From contig VDFB02270651.1 in the NCBI GenBank assembly GCA_007258455.2, positions 487,649,074 to 487,713,073 on the forward strand: a stretch of 64,000 nt of DNA. The letters are read 5' to 3'. The position numbers were made by a program, and so were the translations under genes. Source of the stretch: Sequoia sempervirens. Taxonomy: Eukaryota; Streptophyta; Pinopsida; Cupressales; Cupressaceae. Shown in pieces: positions 57,866-64,000 of the stretch (positions are counted from its first letter, which is position 1; every line of letters begins with the position of its first letter). The notes beneath the pieces are model-generated. The model was not told the origin of the DNA. It worked only from the letters and a program-made list of their open reading frames with translations, and did not search any database.

Positions 57866-59587
57866 GTTGTGAGGCATTTAATGTGTCCACACTACATCTT
57901 GGACCCTTGCAAACCAAATAATATGTGTTTATTAGCATCTCGTAAAGGTGTTGTAAAGTCTTGTAAGATGATTTCATGATTTTCTAGACTTAATTAACCC
58001 ATTTATTCCTAAATTCAATAGTATAATAACATTATTTCATCAATCTAGAAAGATCTTAACATAAACTTAATGACAAACTAGTGTTGTAATGTGATTTACA
58101 CATTCACATTGTTTCCTATGCATTTCTAGGCTGTATGGACCTAATTTTAATTTTGTAAAGTGCATTTAATTACACTTTCACATTGTATTATGTGTCCCAA
58201 GACGTATTCAACATTTACATCATCACTAACATGTCCTATTTTACCCATATTGGGCATCCTGAGGCTTTAATTGATCAAACACCTAGCAAGATAGCAGTTT
58301 AAACCTTATTTCCTATCTCCTTAGCTTCATAGGTGTGAGAATGGCCCCTATGGTACCCATTCAACATGCTTGGTGAATGAGTTCCATCCAAGTGGGACTC
58401 ATTCACCATGTTTGGCAAAGGAGTCCTATCTAGTCCCCATTTTTACCCTTGAGTGGGAAAAAGTGAAATTTCAAGTTTATTTGCACTATATGTCAGCCTA
58501 TGATGTAGTATAATTATGTACTAAGGGACAATTGACTATAAATAATTGTTTTCATCCTCATTTTAGAAATCTTATCTCATTATTATACCTCTCATTATCA
58601 ATTCATTATCCAACTTTTATTGCAATTCAAGCAAGTTGAGGTTTCTTCAATAGAAGTCTTCAAGTTAGCATTCTAAAGTATTCAAGAGTTGAATCTTAAT
58701 CTAATCTTGCACACCAACAAGATAAAATAATCATGATAATTTAATCACTTCCATTCTGCATGCTTCATTCCTTTATTTCATCAATTTTGTTTAATTACCC
58801 AAATGACATTTGACCAAGGCAAACACCCATGCCTTAACAATCAACAATTTCTCTTTTTGTGTTGATTGTATGCAAATTTAGGTCCTTTGGAAGCTTGAGA
58901 ATAATTGAATATTTCATTTCAAATTAATCCAAGTCTTATTCCCTTCATTCAAGTCAAGTCATCAAAGAAAAGTAACTTTTAGACCCGAATTTGACAATTT
59001 TAGAAGCAAAGGCCTGTAGGAGGCAGAAATACAGATCTAACTCCACAAAATCTTCCTCTAATTTTCCATATTTCTATAAGTGAACTGATTCAAAACCCAT
59101 GGTGAATGATTCCCACCTATAGGCGTAAAAATTTATTTTCTCATATGTCAACTCCTGATAGTCAGAAATAGGTTTCAAAAAGATTTTAGCAAAAGTAGGA
59201 CTGATTCACCATGCTTGGCAAATGAGTTCCAGAGGCCATTTACAAAATTTTTAGAGACATTCCAGAACCTTCCAATGACTTCATTCTATATCTAAGTGCA
59301 CTCTATTCAATTTCATTAAATTTTGTTTCCATTCATCCAAGTTTCTAGTTCATTGTTGCAATTCACAATGTGTTTTCAAACAAGTCATAATTCTTAGATT
59401 TTGTATGCATGTTTGATCAATTTCATAATTTAGCAGCACTTAGATCATCTCATTTAACTCATACAACATCACACACACCCTTTATTTGAATGAACTAGTT
59501 AGCATTTTTGGATCTAATCTCTCTCATTTTGGGTGAAAAACCCTCTAAGAGTTAGAGAGTCTATTGGGTCCAAAAATCTACAGTCCA
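57866..59587 (+). repeat. Solo LTR E, main piece
   Basis: Follows the second CTAGT copy and parallels LTR A from GTTGTGAGGCATTTAATG to the end. It contains the family's paired words GGGACTCATTCACC and GAATGAGT(T/C)CC several times (58355-58435 and 59200-59235), and the TATA-like box at about 58534. It is clearly diverged from the two LTRs of element A, so it comes from another insertion of the same family. Confidence 0.82.
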
Positions 59588-59938
59588 TATCTAAAATATT
59601 ATAAAAAAAATACTATCATTTTATTGTGGTTAGGGTAGTTAGACAGACACCTACTTATTTTTTCCCTGAAATTTAAGTACTGCTGCATTCAAATTTCAAA
59701 TTTTTACGAAATAGATTTTTTTAAAAATAAACCTACTAGTTTAGAAACTACATTCAATTTGCTACATATTATATTCTTACATATTTTCTATATAACATAA
59801 ATAAATTATTCAATTTTTTTATGTTAAGTTTCCTAACTCTAATTCTTTTGAATTTTTTGCCACTTAATGGCCCATTTTTTCCATGATGTTCATGCACATA
59901 TCCACATCCCTAATCCTTAAACTCTATGTTTCAAGTAG

Positions 59939-60068
59939 CTACATAAATATTACTCATGTCCATTTAGAATAAATGAGAAGTGAAAATTTCAAGTCAATCA
60001 TGTATACCATTATTATGTGGTCCAATCTCACGGCTCCTCTTGTATTGTCTATGTAGTCAATCTATAGA
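59939..60068. other. Host or older flank between elements A and G
   Basis: A short stretch after the right AGTAG duplication of element A. It should be continuous with the ankyrin-derived minisatellite left of 27110 in the pre-insertion sequence. No feature seen. Confidence 0.5.
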
Positions 60069-61100
60069 TGCATAAAAATGACCTAGGCCTCCAAGCTACA
60101 TTTTTCTATGTAAAACCACACTTATTCATCACATAATTAAATTATTTAATTATGTCCTAATGCCATACTTCACACTATTAATTAAATAATTTCTAATTAT
60201 TTAATTAATTCATGTCCTATATTCCTCTATGATTATTTAAATAAATAATTTATTTTTGTTTATTTAAATAGTTCACTGATTGATCTTTACTCCTATAATT
60301 AAATAAATTTCTAATTTATTTACCCATTTTTTACTACAAATTAAATAATTACCATTAATTATTTAACTTGTTCATTATCCTTTTCTCCTTCAATTAAATA
60401 AAATTAATTATTTAATTCATTTTTTATCCCACAAGAAAATAATTAAAATAATTATTTACTCTCTTTTCTTTTATTTCCACTTTTGGATTAAATCATTATT
60501 TAATCCAAAAGTCATTTTCCCTCCATAAATCAAATAATTTCCATTAATTATTTGATTTTCTAGCTACCTCTTTTTTTGTGCCAAATCTCTTGATTATCTC
60601 ATTTATTCTCCACCATTGATTTAATTGTCTCCAATTAAATCTCAACCCTTCATTTCAAATCTTGCCATAATTTTGACCTAATGTTTCCTTAACCCTAATG
60701 CTACTCATCACATTGAATTCTAACCTTTGATCTTAGGGCTTTATCAACTTCTAATCCTGGCCACCCATTGTCAACTTCACATTCTTTAGAAGGTCTCTCC
60801 CTAGACATTTTCATTCACTCACACACAACATGCTTGAGAAATCTAAGTACTTGAGCATACAATACTTCAATGTCTTGCTTGTTTTAGGCATAGGTTATAG
60901 TTACACTTCAATCTGAGGGAAATCATACAACTTGCAGCAAGACAGAGAAAGCCAATAGAGGCCAATCAATGGAGGCTTCAAGACCAGGTAATATTGTTTC
61001 ATATTTTTATGCTTCTTGTTTCCTTTGTGCTCTATTGTTGATTATAGTTTTAGTTTATTATGCTATTTGCAATTAATGTGAAAAATTTACCCTACTTACA
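60069..61100 (+). repeat. Element G 5' LTR with adjacent primer-binding site
   Basis: Begins TGCATAAAAATGACC, close to the start of LTR C (TGCATAAAATTGG), and ends CCTACTTACA. The sequence TTTGGTGAACTACAC follows at once (61101-61115) and matches the primer-binding core of the other elements. A long section of AATTAAATAATT words (about 60135-60560) parallels LTRs B and C. No second G LTR is in the window, so the element probably continues past the right edge or is truncated. No TSD could be checked. Confidence 0.7.
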
Positions 61101-64000
61101 TTTGGTGAACTACACATTGTTTGTAGAAGATCGAAATAGTACTATATAGTTTAGTGTCAGTTTTCTGATTGAAATGAATGTTGTGAAGGGTTTGATTTAA
61201 TTTGGTTAAGAGTGGCAAGATATTCTCTATCAAGATCAATCACTTTTCTCTCAAACAAAGTTAGAATAATCTTTATTACAACCAATTTGGAATAATATTT
61301 TTGAAAATTTATGGTTCATTTTGAGCATGAAATTTCCCTTCTTTGCAAAGAAATAATCTCAGGTTTTTAAGCTAGCTTTATCAAAGCTTTCATACATTCA
61401 TTCATTTAGTTTGCAAAGTTTGTGATTCAGAAGCTTTGAATCAATGGTTTGAATGGTTTACAATTTATTTTTGATGCTTTGAATATGGTTCTAAATATTT
61501 GTTTGCTCAGAAATTTTTTTAGCTGCTTTGTTTCATGAATTCAGTAAATAAGCTTGAGAATTCAGTAAAAACAGAATCAAGGTGGATTTGTGGTTCTTAC
61601 AGAAAAAATGGAATTGAGGTGGATTTGATTTAAGACTCTAGTCAAGCATTCTTTTTCATGGGGATTCTTCTTTGGAAGTTTCTAGAATTCGTCCCTTCAG
61701 TTCCTTCCATTGTCTGTGAAGGATTTTCCTCAACCTCTCCACCTCTTTTTTAGTTGTCTCACGTTCTCTCAAAGACCTCTCTCGGATTTCGTATGCTTCT
61801 GAAGCCTTCCCCCATTCTAAAACCACCTTATTCTTCACAATCTCCATGGATTTCCCTTTATTTTTCTCATCCCATATCCATTGGCCTTTACTTTTCACCT
61901 CCTGAATGATTATTCTTCACAATCTCCATGGATCACCATAGCTGAGAGGTGTCTGAGGGATCATCACAACTGAGAGGTCGTTGAACGCATGAAGGGAATT
62001 CATTAATTCTGACACTGCTGGATGAACTTCATTAGCTTTTCATTTTGTTTCATCAGGGAAGACAAGTTGGCGTCCTACTCCCAGCTTCTAACATCTTTGC
62101 TTCTCTCCCCAGCTCCATTGGATTCTGCCCCTACAAACTTTTCTTTACTGGTATTTGATGCCTTCCCCAATGCTATTGGTTTCCGCTCTTCTTCGCTGCC
62201 AAACTCTGTGTTGGTATTGACCTTTCACCTATACAATTTGGCACACTACAGCCTGAAACAGAATGGCCAAACAGAATTCGAAAAATCCTTGTTTAGCTTA
62301 GATTTTTAATTTTGATAGCAGTTTATTTTCTTTAAAAAATCCATTTTTTTACATTAATCGTTTTAATTTAGTTTTAATTTTCGTAGTGAAATTTAAATTT
62401 TGATAAATTTTGTTTGGTTAATTTTTTTTTTGTTATTTTAGATTAAATTTAGTCATTGCTTAAATTCTAATTTTGTTAGATTAGATTAAATTTTAGATTT
62501 TCAGCTATTAGATTTTTAGATTCTTAGCTTTTAGATTTTTAGATTATTAGATTTTAGACTTTAGCCTTTTAGATTAATTAGATTAATTAAATTTCTTTAG
62601 ATTAAATTAAATTTTAGATTTTTAGAATTTAGACTTTAATCTTTTGGTAATTTGATTAATTTAATTAGTTAGTTAATTTTTTTAAATTAATTTTTGGTGG
62701 TAGTTTGTTAGATTTTCATTTGGTTAATTTAGGTTCTGATTAATTTGAATTAATATTATTTTTTCTTAATTTAGATTCAGCTTAGTTTAAACTTAGATTT
62801 TCTAAGTTCTAGTCTTAGATTAATTTTGTTCGTTTAGTATTTAGATCAATTTTAGTTTAGATAGTCTTAATCAAGATTAATTTAGATTAATTTTTGGATT
62901 ATCTTATTTAGGTTTAGATTAAATTTTAAAATTTAGATTAATGTCATTCTTTTTTCTAGTTTAATTTTGATTTTTATGACTAATCTTTGTCCTTTTTTGT
63001 AGGCTAGAATGTCCAAGATTTATAAATTAAAACCTAAACTTTTATTTGTTAAAGATTGGAGGTTAAAACTACAAATTGTTCTTTGTAAGGCTCTTCCTTT
63101 ATTTTTCTTTATTTTAAGTTTATTTTTCACATAGAATGATTAGTGGGTCTAAAAAGAACTTGAGTGTTTGATTCGACATCATAAGCAAGGTTAAAATTAA
63201 CAAGTGTCTTTTGTGTTTTGTGGTTTGCAACTTGTCATTGAATGTGTATGCTCTACTCTCGCACCATTTGACGATCTTGAGGATCAAAAGCATTTCTTTG
63301 GCACTTGTATAACCACCCTCACATTTGAATTTTGGAATTAAAATGATTATTATAAGAGTTTGAGGAAAAGGTGTTCTTTATGCTCTCTCCTTGCAATTCG
63401 TGCGATCTTGGATGATCAAAAACATCCTTGTCTTGCTTTTGTTACCTTTAGAGGGTCCTACCTTGAAACAGGGAATGAATCCAACCATTTTTTCACTTGG
63501 GTCAGTATATAAAAGGATAAGACTAAACTGACAAGTCCTTACAGTGGTCTTTTCCTTTATCATAGAGTGTCACTCGAAATAGGGTACTTATCGTAAAATG
63601 TATAAGAGCCCCTAGGAGAGTGATTAAAGCCTTAAGTGGTTTGTTGGATGCTTGTGGGGAGCCATTTCCCCAAGTATTCACTAAGAACCTTTGTTATAGT
63701 GGCCAAAATCCATTTCACTTACTAGCATAGGAACGGTCACTCTGAAGCTACCCCATGTCTTCACTAAGCATGTGTAGAGGCAAAAATTCCTCTGTAGGGA
63801 ATTGAGACTTGGTGAGCCTGAGAAGTGAGTGTCATGGAGGGGAGCTAGTGCCACCAAGTATCTAGTTGTTCACCTTGTTTAAGTGGTTGGAGAAATCTTA
63901 GTGGGGATCTAGTAAGTGGTATCTGTTGGATGTTGTGGTTGTGTTGTTGATATGTGGTTGTCATTGATGTCAACACTACTAGCATTGTTGCATTAGAAGT
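61101..64000 (+). other. Element G internal region or flank, no domain recognised
   Basis: After the primer-binding site I find no gag, protease or polymerase motif. A minus-strand open frame at 61656-61898 encodes 80 residues, highly charged and coiled-coil-like (RERETTKKEVERLRKILHRQ). A plus frame at 62022-62309 is Leu/Ser-rich. Neither is recognised. About 62310-62990 is a T-rich tract of TTAGATTT words, and 63000-64000 has no visible coding sequence. Confidence 0.4.
62310..62990. repeat. TTAGATTT-rich low-complexity tract
   Basis: The words TTAGATT, TTAGATTTT and TTAATTT recur irregularly on plus, for example around 62480-62640. It is not a telomeric array, because the TTTAGGG unit is absent. 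It may be a decayed simple repeat within element G. Confidence 0.6.

Larger units (their letters stand above)
49109..59587 (+). mobile_element. Solo LTR E of family A, inside element D and split by element F
   Basis: TSD TATCT lies at 49104-49108 and 59588-59592, and the ends are TG…CA (TGTTTCATAG … ACAGTCCA). The first 69 bp (49109-49177) match the start of LTR A, and 57866-59587 match the rest. The reconstructed length is about 1791 bp, against 1751 for LTR A. No internal region or second LTR of family A belongs to it, so it is a solo LTR left by recombination between two LTRs. A TATA-like CTATAAATAATT lies at about 58534. Confidence 0.85.
48629..59903. mobile_element. TIR element family D, copy 3, split by solo LTR E
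   Basis: Left part 48629-49108, right part 59593-59903. Removing the insert gives 791 bp, against 804 and 806 bp for the other copies. TSD ACAT is at 48625-48628 and 59904-59907. The left end is GGGTATGTGTAGGATCAT and the right end GCACATATCC. The break falls in the word ACTTATATCT, which is continuous in copies 1 and 2. Confidence 0.87.
27110..59933 (+). mobile_element. LTR retrotransposon A (gag-protease type) with nested insertions in its 3' LTR
   Basis: TSD AGTAG lies at 27105-27109 and 59934-59938. The 5' LTR is 27110-28860 (1751 bp, TG…CA). A primer-binding-like TTGGTGAACTTGC follows at about 28867. The internal region runs to 34348 and ends in a polypurine tract. The 3' LTR is in three pieces, 34349-35209, 47759-48628 and 59908-59933, totalling 1757 bp once the B/C and D insertions are removed. 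Without inserts the element is about 9.0 kb. Coding is on plus: gag C-terminal part, aspartic protease, G-patch-like stretch and a CX2H…GHX4C motif. No reverse transcriptase or integrase was found, so it was probably non-autonomous. The last ~25 bp of the two LTRs match less well than the rest. Confidence 0.88.

Noticed and set aside
62310..62990. Interstitial telomere repeat
   Set aside because: The unit is TTAGATTT-like and irregular; the plant TTTAGGG unit is not present.

Overview
This window looks like gene-poor, repeat-dominated nuclear DNA of a seed plant with a large genome. A gymnosperm is plausible, but nothing in the sequence fixes the species. The evidence is a plant L1 LINE with a terminal RNase H, a hAT element, several Ty3/gypsy-type LTR elements, an antisense plant-mobile-domain reading frame, decayed ankyrin-repeat genes, and a decayed SnRK2 kinase gene with plant exon sizes. 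I see no bacterial, viral or organellar gene block. Almost no reading frame is intact.

Layout. 1-1539: 3' part of an ankyrin-repeat gene (minus strand), followed by a near-perfect hairpin that abuts its probable stop codon. 1540-9866: AT-rich DNA with no recognisable gene. 9867-16822: an apparently full-length L1-type LINE (minus strand) with a perfect 16-bp target-site duplication (TSD), split by a non-coding TIR element, here called family D. 16839-18590: no gene, one tandem duplication. 18599-22126: a hAT transposon with 8-bp TSD (one mismatch), 12-bp terminal repeats and a decayed transposase. 23462-24991: exons 2-7 of an SnRK2-type kinase gene (minus strand, introns kept, dead). 25780-27090: remains of ankyrin genes, two tandem tRNA-derived SINE-like units and a minisatellite that appears to derive from ankyrin coding sequence.

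27110-59933 is one nested block. It can be unpicked because each layer has its own TSD. Element A (gag-protease LTR retrotransposon, TSD AGTAG) has its 3' LTR broken twice. The first break holds a mosaic element B/C (35210-47753, TSD TAAGT) with LTR type B on the left, an internal B LTR, an antisense plant-mobile-domain frame, and a different LTR (type C) on the right. The second break holds a copy of TIR element D (48629-59903, TSD ACAT). That D copy is split by a solo LTR of family A (E, 49109-59587, TSD TATCT), and the solo LTR is split by a second gag-protease LTR element F (49178-57860, TSD CTAGT, coding on minus). Removing the inserts rebuilds an A 3' LTR of 1757 bp against 1751 bp for the 5' LTR. 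B/C contains another complete D copy (38963-39768, TSD AACA). 60069-61100 is the 5' LTR, with primer-binding site, of a further element G that runs towards the right edge.

How the parts relate. A and F carry gag and protease but no reverse transcriptase that I can find, so they probably depended on polymerase supplied by other elements. Family D has no coding capacity; its three copies all sit inside other transposons and all have 4-bp TSDs, which does not fit the common plant MITE classes. Premature stops across LINE, hAT and F are mostly TAG or TGA, as expected from deamination of methylated cytosine. All coordinates, TSDs and motif calls were read by eye; identities and ages were not computed.
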